Of a stretch of 64,000 nt of DNA, positions 23,701-33,485 are shown piece after piece. The stretch is from the NCBI GenBank assembly GCA_965153455.1, contig OZ234498.1:8370001-8434000 (forward strand), written 5' to 3'. Every line of letters starts with the position of its first letter. Position 1 is the first letter of the stretch. The notes under the pieces are model-generated. The model did not search any database, was not told the origin of the DNA, and was given only the letters and a program-made list of their open reading frames with translations. Origin of the DNA: Sphagnum compactum (lineage: Eukaryota; Bryophyta; Sphagnopsida; Sphagnales). The position numbers and the translations under genes were made by a program.

Positions 23701-25013
23701 TCTTCCCTGTTTAAATCAGATCTGGCAAGTGGTCCTGATTCAGGAAGACCACTTTCCTATCTAGAGCACACCAGATGAATTTCACACAAGATGCAATCAT
23801 CTCTGTAAACTGGGACAATGAGCAACATGTTTCTGCTTCTATTGGTTGCAAGGATGGTTATTGTATAGCAAAAACATGAAGAGTCGCAAACAAAGAAGCC
23901 TCAAAAGGGTATTGTTTTTGTACTGCAAACTCTTGCTGGAGAGAAACTGCTCACTCTCTGCACATGGCAAGAAATACAAATTGCAAACTTGTTGAAACTT
24001 TGGAGAAGGCAAAGAGGATTGTGATCAGTGTCAATTATTCTTAACTCCACTTCTAAGACTTGATGCTGTGCAGCAGCAGTGTGTTGTAAGAATCTAAACC
24101 CCAGTGACTTGGATAGGCTTAAAAGCCCCTTTGCAGTGCATTGTTGAATGGTGAAACTTGAGATCCTTGACTGGAATTTTGTTCATGGAGTTGGAAACAT
24201 TGTGCTGCAGAAAGCAGTTGAAGTGTGCAGCCCATAAAAGGGTCTCCTGCACGATTTCTTCCAGAGAGGGTTAAGAACAGAGGACAGAACCCAAATGATG
24301 CTCATTTTGGTTTTGGAGAACTCCCCACCAAAAAGGAATTGCTACCTCTTCACAAGAGCAAAGAGACAAGAGAAGCTGCTGACAGAAGCTTCATTGCAAA
24401 ACCAAGAAAAAGTGGCAAAAGACAGACAAAGAAAAGCTCAAAGAAAAACCAAAAATGATGTATAGCAAAGTCAGCACAGAGATTGATTGCTGCAAAAGCA
24501 TTGAATGTTTTTTTCCTCTTCAGAGCAAGCAAGAATTTCCAGGGCTAAAAGAATTGCAAGATCCAAGCAAGAGAGAGAAAGAGAAGTCTATTTAAAAGTG
24601 CATGCATGCACTGAAGACTTGAAGAGCATGATGGCTTGATGCAAAAGTGATGGCATATGTTTTGTTTCAGACCAAGACTTTGATCACACACATTGTGCTT
24701 TCTGAGACCAAAAGATTGACACAAAAGTGATGCACATCTTGTTTCCAGACTAAGACAAATGGATGCACATCATGTTTCCAGATGAAGATTCAATGCAGAC
24801 TGTTGCTATTTTTGCTTTCCAGACTAAAGAATCGATTGCACATTTTTTTCTTTTGAGAGCAGGAAATTTTCCTTCATGGCTTCGAGAGTTGCAAGGAGTT
24901 GCTCATTGCATCCATACAAGAATAGAAGAAGAGCAGAAGAAAAAAAAATGGGGGAGGGGGGGACACAGGAACCCACACCAGAGCTCCTCCAGCAGCAGCT
25001 ACAACAAGGAGGG
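20701..25013. other. intergenic DNA, no gene recognised
   Basis: No frame has support. It contains an AAAAT repeat (about 21388-21412), a purine-rich stretch (21940-22040) with GAAAGA and GGGAAA motifs, and a 33-bp tandem pair GATGCACATC(T/A)TGTTTCCAG at 24730 and 24763. The last 1-2 kb reads like transcribed 3' sequence of the elongase gene (minus strand), but no clear polyadenylation signal was identified. Confidence 0.45.
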
Positions 25014-25883
25014 TCATGCTTGCTTGTCATTGCGGCTCCCATGGCTGCTGCTTCTGTTTGATCCGTATTGCTTGCTGTGGAAATTGAGGAAAAGGAGCAA
25101 CAGAGTAGCGTTGAAGAAAGCATTGAAGAGCAAAGCATACATGCCGGAACATCCGTCACCCTTGAAATGCAGCCACAGAGTTGCCACAGAGGCGACGAAG
25201 CTGAAGACGAACTGCACAATCTGGAGATTGGTGACCACTTTCTTCCAGGAAGGAGGACGGTTGATGCTGCAGAGAAAGAAGTAAGTGTACATGATCACAT
25301 GCACCGCGGTGTTGGTGAGAAGAGCGACGATCTGAAGCGATTGCACGAATTGGAGCCAGAAGTAGCACATGACGATGACCGTGGCGTGATGAAACACATG
25401 GAGAAAAGTAAGGGTTTTTCTCTTGAGGATATAGATGAGAGTATCGAGAAGCTCGTAGAGCTTGCTCAAGTAGTAGACATACGACCAAAAAAACACAGGA
25501 CCTGCTGCTCGAGTCCCCTGAGGAAAACAAAAAACCCAGTCTGCGCTATGTCTGGGACCCCATAGCCAACTACTCCTTCCAACTTCTGCTATTGTCGCTT
25601 GCAGACAACCCATGAACATTGCTGCGGATCCCAGCGCCAAGAACAGATTATGCAACGTGGGTATGTAGCCCAGCGGTACTGGGTTTTTCCTTTTTGCAAG
25701 TAATGCGCTTAGCGCTTGGATCACCGTGATGTAGCCTACCACTACAGCGAGCACAAATTTGGGAGACGAGGCCCATGTGGTCTCCCTGTTCCATTGGAAG
25801 TTGTGAATTGCTGGATGGTCGCTGCTACAGCGCTTCAGCAAGGAGGTCCACTCCATTGTGCGAACCTCAATGCCCAATACCAT
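25014..25883 (-). CDS. ELO-type fatty-acid elongase (3-ketoacyl-CoA synthase), 289 residues
   Basis: Condensing enzyme of ER fatty-acid elongation: it adds two carbons from malonyl-CoA to a long-chain acyl-CoA. Counted from the ATG at 25883, all four ELO signatures are present: KLYELLDT (residues 141-148), the HVFHH histidine box (162-166), HVIMYTYF (195-202) and TNLQIVQ (218-224). Around them are about six or seven hydrophobic segments and a short basic tail (SKQYGSNRSS to NDKQA). The open frame extends upstream only to a TTG, so the start is the ATG at 25883 or the one at 25854-25856. The latter has A at -3 and G at +4 and gives 280 residues, nearer the usual plant length. There are no introns, as in several plant ELO-like genes. 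The C-terminus lacks a classical KKXX signal. Substrate chain length cannot be read from the sequence. Confidence 0.92.
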   Translation of the reverse strand: MVLGIEVRTMEWTSLLKRCSSDHPAIHNFQWNRETTWASSPKFVLAVVVGYITVIQALSALLAKRKNPVPLGYIPTLHNLFLALGSAAMFMGCLQATIAEVGRSSWLWGPRHSADWVFCFPQGTRAAGPVFFWSYVYYLSKLYELLDTLIYILKRKTLTFLHVFHHATVIVMCYFWLQFVQSLQIVALLTNTAVHVIMYTYFFLCSINRPPSWKKVVTNLQIVQFVFSFVASVATLWLHFKGDGCSGMYALLFNAFFNATLLLLFLNFHSKQYGSNRSSSHGSRNDKQA

Positions 25884-25940
25884 ATCCTCGCCTATCCTCG
25901 CTTGAAACAAAACAAAACAACTTCACTGCTTCACTACAGT

Positions 25941-26008
25941 AAACCCTATAACGGTCACTTGTGAACCCTATATGAGTCACTTCTTCACAAGTGACCGATA
26001 TAGGGTTT
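25941..26008 (-). promoter_or_regulatory. 25-bp inverted repeat with telo-box-like ends in the ELO leader
   Basis: The arm at 25941-25965 (starting AAACCCTATAACGGTCACTT) and the arm at 25984-26008 are reverse complements at 24 of 25 positions, separated by 18 bases. The spacer itself begins with another ACCCTATATGAGTCACTT-like copy of the arm, so the site is both a direct and an inverted repeat. AAACCCTA is the plant telo-box motif. It lies 58-125 bases upstream of the ATG, probably in the 5' leader, and could form a stable hairpin there. Confidence 0.75.
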
Positions 26009-26160
26009 ACCAGGGCAGCTTCAACACATGTCTGTCGAATAATTAATTAATCAAATTTCAAGATTCCGTGTCAAAAAATAAAAAAATTTCCAATACATTT
26101 TCTACTCTCCTTCACAAAAATTTCCTTCCTTCACAAGCATAATTTTTGAAATTTTCAACA

Positions 26161-26173
26161 TTTTTATAAATAA
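26161..26173 (-). promoter_or_regulatory. possible TATA box of the elongase gene
   Basis: On the minus strand the sequence reads ATTTATAAAAA, about 280 bases upstream of the elongase ATG. A start site 25-35 bases downstream would place the inverted repeat inside the transcribed leader. The motif is common in AT-rich DNA, so the call is weak. Confidence 0.3.
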
Positions 26174-29090
26174 TTTAACTAGTGTCCAAGCTTGCCAAGG
26201 TACTACTACAGTATTGTGATTTGCACCCAGAAACAATGGGGCCAAAGTCTGGTATCCCTACATTCTCGGGTTAAACATTATTGATCCAAATGAGCTTCAC
26301 CTGCTTATGATCACCACATGTTTGTTTCCACTTTAGTCTGTTGAATATTTCTCATCTTTACGGATTGTCATCACTTAAAGTGCATACTGCAGAGCCATTA
26401 TGCAAGCAGCTAGGGTGAGCAGGCCAGTCTTAGTACACTTAAGCACTCAGTTGAAAATTTCTGATCTGAATTCGGGTCGTTTGGCTTTGGGGTCTGAAGA
26501 TAGATTGTAGGACTTTTCTGGATGCTTCTGTTGTCCTTTAGACTGCTCAACTTGGTTAAGAGACCCCCAAGATACGGTCCCCCAAAGTAAGGGGGTCATT
26601 GCCTTCGAAAAAAAAAAAAAACTCCAAATATTTCACTCTACCAACTTCAAACAATTTAACCTCTATGAAAGCACATTGTAAAGTTGACACATGTTTTACA
26701 TCTCTGTTATCAAAAAAATTTGAAAATCCAAAACCAACAATGCTCCTTTGAAATAAGGTTCATTTTGATTCAATGGACCAAATTACAACTTGGAATTGGG
26801 TGAAAAAAAAATTGTGATGATGAGGTAACCTAAGGTTCCATTAAACCTAACTTGCTGTGCACACTTTTGGCAATGCCGACACACAATGGGGTGGTGTCAC
26901 CTAAAAAGGAAAGTAACATACAAATTTGTATGTTAAATTGTCACAACGAAGTAGTGTGTGCATATGTCATTATAGAAAACCCTAAAAACACACAACCAGT
27001 GTGTGGGAGCAATACATTTTCTTATAGCCTAATAACAGAACTATTATAAGGACCTTGACGGATCACCACATTCCACATTCCTCTCTTTGTGGATTATCAT
27101 GGCCTTCCACTGGGTATCCTACCAGCATATGAATTCTACACACAACATTCCCAAAATCCCAACAAAAATGTAGGTATGGAAATGGTAAAGATATGGACAA
27201 GCAATGTTTGTAGCATCTTCTTCATATCTTTTCAACTACCTCTCGTTTGCTCAAAGCTCCCAAACATTCAAGTACTCAATCTTTCCCACACCTCCTCCCC
27301 AACTATCTCAAGCACATTCAACTTGAATAGGAATCCCACTAAGGCCAGTCCAAACAACCCCCTTCGCCTCTCATCATTTCAATCGTAAAAATCTATTGAC
27401 GTATTGATTCCTAACATTCTACTCACTAGCTTCAGCACAAGCGAAAAATCTTGAAACAAATATGAACAACCTATTCAAAATCCAAGCTTCAAGCATTCCT
27501 CCTAAAAGTTTTCAACACAAAACAAACCAAATTGAAGAAAGAATTTGAGTGAGAAAACCAGAGTGTGTTTAGTTTTCCTCATCGCTAGGTATTTATCCCC
27601 TTCCTTCACCATGCGCCTTATTTATTCCCTCTAGCAAATCTCGCATCACTCCACCAACAAAAATCCAAGAAGCAACGCTCCACCACCAGCTTTTGATCTA
27701 GGCATCGGCATTCCATGAAAAACAACACCACCAAATTCTGTAACCTACAAACAACAAAAATAATAGAAAATAACAAAGACATTAAGAAGCAAAATGCGGC
27801 TCCTCTAACATGAATGATCGCCAATCATTATGAGACAATGTTGTTCATCTTCCTTTCAAGAATGTTCTACAACAAGCAGGTTGTTCTCCCATTCATTCAT
27901 TCCTTGAGAGATATATATAATAAAAGGTACCTAATAGGCTACAGCTTCTTCTGCCATTGCCTGACTGACAAATGGAGCTCTTCCCCTGAGAGGAGAGCTT
28001 TGGACTTTTGCTGTCGATACTTGTTACCCCTTCTGATGTCAGTTTGCTACTCCCACAACAACACTATCCAGACCTGTTTCATATTCTTCTTCTTCTTCTC
28101 ACCGAATTCTAGCTGCTGCACTTTCTTTGAGTTGCAAGCTTCTTCTAACAACGGGGGGTTGGGAGGAAGGAAGGGTTTCAAGCGTCACCTGCTTTGGAGG
28201 CAGATGTGTCTAGAAGACCATCAGGATGTGTTACAGTTTTTGTTGCCAGTTACAAATCGGATCTCGGAGACGCTGCAACTCACCAGCCATCAAATGATGA
28301 TCATCACAAAGAGAGAGAGAGGGTTTCATCAGAAGATTCTACATTCCAAGTTGCGACGAGATCATGATGCATGGGGCCCACGGAATCCATCCTGCTTCAC
28401 TTGTGAGACCTGTTCCGTGGTTTTGCACTGGCTCTGTGTGCGTGCGTGCGTGCGGACAAACAGGATAGGTACTAGAAATACGAGCCGCTTGAGCCGCATC
28501 TTCTCCAGGGTACGGTAATAACGGACGCAAGGAGAGGGAGGAACACGACGGCCCACGCAAGCACGCACGCGGACCAGAAAATCCGAGAAGAGACGAGAGA
28601 GACAGAGAGAAGAACACGGCTGCACAAAGAACGGGGACCGGAAAGCATGGCCGGCGGGTGCCACACGCAGAAGAGAAAGAAGCAACTGCCTGCTCGGCTC
28701 CCACGCTCACAGCTCTAATCTTGCCGCAAGTGCGTGTAAATTTGGTAAATCTGGGAGAGAGATGATACTCGTCGTCGTTGTGCACACGCGATGATGATGA
28801 GAGAATTCAAGGAAGCGTCTGCTGCTGCTTGTCGTGTATTCCGGTGCTTTGTCGGTATCAAGGAAGAACCGTAAAGAAAGAACGAGCTGAGAGCTGCAAA
28901 GGAGGAGGAGGAGTGGAGAGTGTGCAAAGTGCACTGAAGGTACTTGCTTTACGCCATCCATCGGTACCTCTTCTTCTGTCCTTGGATTTTGTCTTTTGCG
29001 ATGTAGAGAGAAGAGAAGGTTTGTGGAGAGGAGGCATATGTTCTATGCGTTTGATGAGAGTGCAGGGAGCAAAGGAAGGACTTTTGTCAC

Positions 29091-29111
29091 TGTTGTTGTT
29101 GTTGTTGTTGA
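29091..29111. repeat. (TTG)n microsatellite in the gene leader
   Basis: About seven TTG units lie in the region upstream of the 640-residue gene. It is a simple repeat. Confidence 0.9.
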
Positions 29112-29624
29112 AGTGTTTTTCTCTTCTTAGGGCCTGAAGCTTTCTTGGCATCTATGTTTGTTTGCACTGAAATCTGTATACTCTTGCTTTCTATTGTGGT
29201 GTCTCTTCCCCAATCTCTGCAGGGCAAGAGAGAGAGAAACGGAAACAGAAAGTTGCTGTGCTGCTTTGCGAGGTCTAGAGAGAGAGAGTGAGAGATTGTC
29301 ATCAAAAGGCTGAAGAACCTCAAGCTAACCTTCGAGAGCTTGATGACCTAGGAATCTAACATGTTTTGGATACACCTGTTTGTGGGCTTCTTGCAAAGGA
29401 TGGGTGGCTGCTTTGTTGCTGGAGACTGTGCATGAAGAAACTTGCTTTGTTGTTGCTGCAGACTCTGCATGAAGAAGAAGCTGTGTAATTGATTATTCTT
29501 CAACCTTTCTGTGTGAAGGAAATTGTTTCTTGGGCTATCTGGGAACCAATGAAGATTAGTTCCATCTTGCAGTAGATTTTTTGAAGTATATGAATAACCC
29601 GTTGGCTGTGTCAACGACATAGGG

Positions 29625-31547
29625 ATGGAATTATCCAGGCATGGCAGCTCAAGCTTAGCACAAGCACTCCAAGAAGCAGAAAGAGGGGCAGCAAAGTCAG
29701 GTAATGATCCGGATGTGGAGGAAGTTCTCAGGTTTGCTGCAAGAGAAATTGAGTCTCCAAACTTGCAGCCGCTATGGCAAGACGCAACAGAGTTGTCCAA
29801 GGACAGCGTGTTCTTGAAGACTATTTATTCACGAAGCCAGAGACGGATGATGGAGATTCTCAAGACGGAGGCCTCTGTGGGAGGCCAAGTAGTAGGACAT
29901 GCTCTTGTGAGAGCTGTGGAAGGAAACGACCTCTATGTTGTGAAGGTGTTGAGAAAGGCACTAGCCGAGCTTAGAATGAGTGTGCTTATGCCACGGTTTA
30001 CAACTTTCTCCCTCCTCAAGGCAGTGGAGATAGGCTCATTTGAGACTGCTCAAGAGCTTCTAAGGCCACTCAACTTTGCATCCATGGCTTTGATGGGCTA
30101 TGAGCTTGCAAAAGCCAAAGAGGATGGCTACCCATTTGTGAAGGTGAACCTAACAAGGGATTGGCAGAAGTCAATTGTAGCATTCAAGGACCTTTTGCCT
30201 CCAGCAGAGATTAAGCTGCAGGCCGAGAATCTGGAGCTTCATGGTTTGGGAACCCATCAAGAAGCAATTCATGTTGCCACCAGGCTGTGTTACCACATCT
30301 ACCTCATCTGGCGCCTACTCATCATTGCAGGCTGCAGTGCTCATGTCTCAATCTTCCGTGGGCTGCTGATGCGGCGTGATGAGCATAATGCACTGGCAAA
30401 TGAAGCTGCAAACACTTCAGTTGGATTTGAGAATCCTCGTGTCCAGGAGCTCATGAGATTGAGATCTGAGATTGACTTGCTCTTCTTGAGGCTAACTTTG
30501 AAGATGTTAGCAAAGCAAAGCCGGGATACGATGCTGTATCAGCTTTGGAGAGCAACTGAAGGAGGAAGGGCAAACCACAATTCACATGTGAAGACAAAGG
30601 CAAATGCTGATGCTACTGAGTCTTTGTGGGACCTCATTGCACGTTCCCACTTTGGGCTCTGGGAGATTCAAATGAATGTGCCTACGCTCGTCATGGACAT
30701 TGAAGGCTCATACCAGGATGACAGTGAGAAGCTGAGGCACAGCCGGAGACACTATTCTTATGTTAAGCCCTTGCTTCCCCAGGTTGCTAAACTCAATGTC
30801 CAGTTCCGTATGTCAGTGGACATCCAGCCAAATTTCATTGAGCTCATGGTGGGCATTAACCATGTGCGTCTCTCAGTTGAGAACTCAGTCTGGGAGGAGA
30901 AGCAAACAGGCCACTTCCCCTCAAGAATCTACCTCTCTATAGTTCCTGTCAATGCTGGGCTGACCTCCGTCACCATGACAGGCTCCTCACAAAACACTTC
31001 TGTGAAGGTTGGGGTTTCAGAGCAGGTGCGAGTGGGGGTCCGTGCAAACATCAAGGCTTTACCGGCAGCAGGGTTAAGCATGACAGCTGGGAAGGCAACC
31101 ATGGCCAAAATTGAAGGGAAGCCCTGGCAGATGGAGCAACTTCCTGAGGAGGGTGACAGAGGTGGCAGTTTCACATGGACTTTGTCAAACCTCCGTGGCA
31201 GTGGCTTTGATCGTCTGAACCCAATGTTGGGGGAGGCCAAGAGATCAATTTGGCAGTTTGGGAAAAGGGTTCCTGTGAACCCACTGTTGGTGTTACCCTT
31301 TGCAAGCAATGGGGGTGTCAATTTCACATCTGGAGAGTTTAGTGACACACTGGCATGGCGCTACCCAAAAGACCTTGAAAACACCATTGTGGTGTTCAAT
31401 GTTGTGGGTCGTATACACACAACCTACATCACCCAGGATACATTCTGGGAGACACGAGTGATGCCATTTGAATGTAAGGTTGAGCAGAAGCTGGAACCTT
31501 GTGGTGAACCTCTTGGAGCTGACAAGAAGAAGAAGAAGAAGAAATAG
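29625..31547 (+). CDS. conserved-looking protein of unknown function, 640 residues
   Basis: I do not recognise this protein. The first ATG in frame is at 29625, with TAA at 29595 closing the frame upstream. One uninterrupted frame of 640 codons, with GC content above the surroundings, argues for a real intron-less gene. Residues 1-75 are acidic and helical. At about 88-145, ALVRAVEGNDLYVVKVLRKAL and SLLKAVEIGSFETAQELL look like degenerate ankyrin-type helix pairs. Residues 200-300 are helical with a hydrophobic stretch (LCYHIYLIWRLLIIAG, about 224-239) and a Leu-rich segment (LFLRLTLKML). From about 340 on the sequence is beta-rich: LWEIQMNVPTLVMDIEGSY, VQFRMSVDI, INHVRLSVENSVW, IYLSIVPVNAGLTSVTM, then GGVNFTSGEFSDTLAWRYP and TTYITQDTFWETRVMPFE. 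There is no signal peptide. The end is KKKKKKK. A lectin-like or MATH-like sandwich is conceivable but not shown. Confidence 0.8.
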   Translation: MELSRHGSSSLAQALQEAERGAAKSGNDPDVEEVLRFAAREIESPNLQPLWQDATELSKDSVFLKTIYSRSQRRMMEILKTEASVGGQVVGHALVRAVEGNDLYVVKVLRKALAELRMSVLMPRFTTFSLLKAVEIGSFETAQELLRPLNFASMALMGYELAKAKEDGYPFVKVNLTRDWQKSIVAFKDLLPPAEIKLQAENLELHGLGTHQEAIHVATRLCYHIYLIWRLLIIAGCSAHVSIFRGLLMRRDEHNALANEAANTSVGFENPRVQELMRLRSEIDLLFLRLTLKMLAKQSRDTMLYQLWRATEGGRANHNSHVKTKANADATESLWDLIARSHFGLWEIQMNVPTLVMDIEGSYQDDSEKLRHSRRHYSYVKPLLPQVAKLNVQFRMSVDIQPNFIELMVGINHVRLSVENSVWEEKQTGHFPSRIYLSIVPVNAGLTSVTMTGSSQNTSVKVGVSEQVRVGVRANIKALPAAGLSMTAGKATMAKIEGKPWQMEQLPEEGDRGGSFTWTLSNLRGSGFDRLNPMLGEAKRSIWQFGKRVPVNPLLVLPFASNGGVNFTSGEFSDTLAWRYPKDLENTIVVFNVVGRIHTTYITQDTFWETRVMPFECKVEQKLEPCGEPLGADKKKKKKK

Positions 31548-33108
31548 GTAGCTCTCTCTCTCTCTGTGTGTCCCCCTATATGTGTCCATGTGTGATGACC
31601 AAGTCCCTCCTACAAATTGTCCTCTTGTACAATGATGTAATTTAGAATAATGTTTGACGGGTCTTAGAAACCTCAAGCCACCATCTGTAAACAGGAACAC
31701 CAAGAATTGATCCTTCAAGCTTAAATTTGATATGCTTGCAACTTCGTCTGAAGTCTCTTGCTCTTTTCAGTAGCTTCTGTGATGAGATTAGGAACATAAC
31801 TCACTGATCAGGATTTGGTGGTTGGGACCATGGCTGTTGCAATTCAGGTACCAGCCAGCAATATGGCGATGTGAGCTCATGGAATTCAATGTATTCTAAG
31901 TTGCAGAACATGCGGTGATGCATCACTTATCAGGTTGTAGTAGTGCAAGTGCAATTTGTCGGCTCTACCTTCCAAGACCAGAGCCTCCATTTTGTGATAT
32001 GGGCATTTTAGTCCTTAACCTTATTGTGGAGTATTATATATAATGGGTGATGCATTCAAGATGGATGGGAGGTTGGCTACCTTACCCAGTGAAACATTTT
32101 AATGCCATGTATGTAGGATGGATGGTTGAATGGTAATAGACCTTTTTAAAGATAATCTTTTGACTTGCTTGTTGGATGGCTGCACTTCATGTGCAATCTT
32201 GTTGCAGTGAAGCAAAAGAACGATATGTTAGCAAGTTCCATGTTACATGGTACAGGATGAAGGGTTTTCTGCATTGAAATGGAATTCTCCCTGTGCTGTT
32301 TTGTATTTTCTTCCATGGGTTGTAAAGGATCCTGGGTTGTTTTTGGCTTGCAACTGACTTTTCCCTTTCTCTTGCCCTTTTGATCATAAGTGAAACTTTT
32401 CTGTCAGCAAGGGTATATAGCAAGAGTGATAGCACCTTGTTCATAAGTACCAGCCCAGCCAAAGTTTTGTGTGGGTTGTTTTCAGGGTGGGTACTAGTGA
32501 GTGAGAGACTCTACTCTTGCCTTGAGGAGTTACACTTGTTGCTACTGTCTTGTGGGATGGCAATGGGCCCCAGATTCCAGGAAACTTGGACTTCAAAACT
32601 CTACTTCATGTTTCCCTCTTCATGGCCATGTAATGACTGCACAGAATGAGCTGCTATGGTACTTCTCTTGAAGCCTACTTAACCCTAAGGATGAAGAGAT
32701 CTTCGTTGCCCTTGCATTGCATACTTCAAATGATCTTTCTTTCTTTCTCGACTCTGATATGAAATTTGTGTTTTGAAATGGTGTCAGACTAGTCCAAGTT
32801 TTTCAGTTACATGCCTCCAGGCCAAGTAGCCCCTGAGGCTGAAGAGACCATCAGTTTTGGTTTGAAGTCTTCAAATGGTTTGTATATTGATGGAGGTAAC
32901 AACAAACACAATTTTTTTGTCTTGTATTTGTGAGAAAAACAAAGGTTTTCCAACAAGGCTCTGATATTACATAGGATCAGTTAATAGTGTTTTGACTATA
33001 TTTTTGAAACATAATGTTTTCCTTTAGACAAGTACAATAAGGATTACCATTCAACTTATTAAATTAATGCCAAGAATGCTTAAATTGTCCATTTTCTAAA
33101 AGAAAAAA
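31548..33108. other. 3' flank, no gene seen
   Basis: A (CT)n then (GT)n tract (31552-31569) directly follows the stop codon, so the coding polylysine and the 3' end sit on one simple-sequence run. Beyond it only short frames occur. The segment to about 31.7 kb is probably 3' untranslated sequence. Confidence 0.45.
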
Positions 33109-33485
33109 TCACCATGTTTGCATTAAAACTTTTAGGTGAACATACTTTGAAGTTATTTGTAGGTTAATCATTTCATATTGGTTGTAAAGTTGAATTCTTT
33201 GGCTAAGAGAATTTTTGAAAGTGAATTGTACATAATTTAAAAAGTCATCTACAAAATAAGCTAACAATAAGTATCTAATGTGTAGCTTGAAAAAAATTGA
33301 AATTTCCATCTTGAGTTCTTTTCACAAGACTTTGGTTGATAAGATATGTGTCGACATGATCAGAGCTTGTTTTAGCCTATACATAGCTTGATATAGTTTA
33401 CATACCTTTCTTTCAATGTCCTAGTACTTTCATGTCTTGTTGAGGAAGGTGGTCTTAATAGGCATATGATTACAGTCATGTTCTG
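33109..33485 (-). pseudogene. Copia-type reverse-transcriptase fossil
   Basis: The minus strand carries, in order across two frames, an IKTTFLN block (canonical DVKTAFLNG), KVCKLYQAMYRLKQA (canonical KLKKALYGLKQAPRAW), and a HILSTKVL-then-ISIFFKL stretch. It then has LLLAYFVDDFL, the YVDD catalytic motif with FVDD, and QYEMINLQITSKYVHLKV (canonical FEMTDLG-YFLGLEV). Block order and spacing fit Ty1/Copia reverse transcriptase. Stops and a frameshift make it dead. No integrase, RNase H or LTR was recognised nearby, so it is a small fragment. Confidence 0.7.

Larger units (their letters stand above)
26009..29624. other. intergenic DNA between two divergent genes, with the leader of the 640-residue gene
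   Basis: No protein gene is supported. Near 26500-26625 a segment ends in CATTGCCTTCG plus 13 A residues, like the 3' end of a retroposed transcript. A TATATATAATAAAAGG string occurs at about 27910. From 28.4 kb the DNA is GC-richer, with CGTGCGTGCGTGCG (28440), GA-rich tracts (28310-28325, 28590-28612, 29270-29290) and a (TTG)n run (29091-29111). A donor-like AAG before GTACTTGC (28938) and an acceptor-like CTCTGCAG (29214-29221) could mark an intron in the leader. The open frame 27814-28518 has no supporting features. Confidence 0.4.

Noticed and set aside
24763-25565. Plus-strand frames across the elongase gene
   Set aside because: They are antisense to a gene with all family motifs and have no recognisable similarity.
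25884-25910. TTG start of the elongase frame
   Set aside because: The first nine codons begin at a TTG. The ATG at 25883 or 25856 is the likely start and fits the family length.
27814-28518. Open frame of 234 codons upstream of the 640-residue gene
   Set aside because: Low-complexity Phe/Ser/Cys-rich segments, no motifs and overlap with a leader-like region. Probably chance.
28339-29151. Several minus-strand frames opposite the gene leader
   Set aside because: They overlap one another, derive from GA and TTG repeats and have no protein-like pattern.
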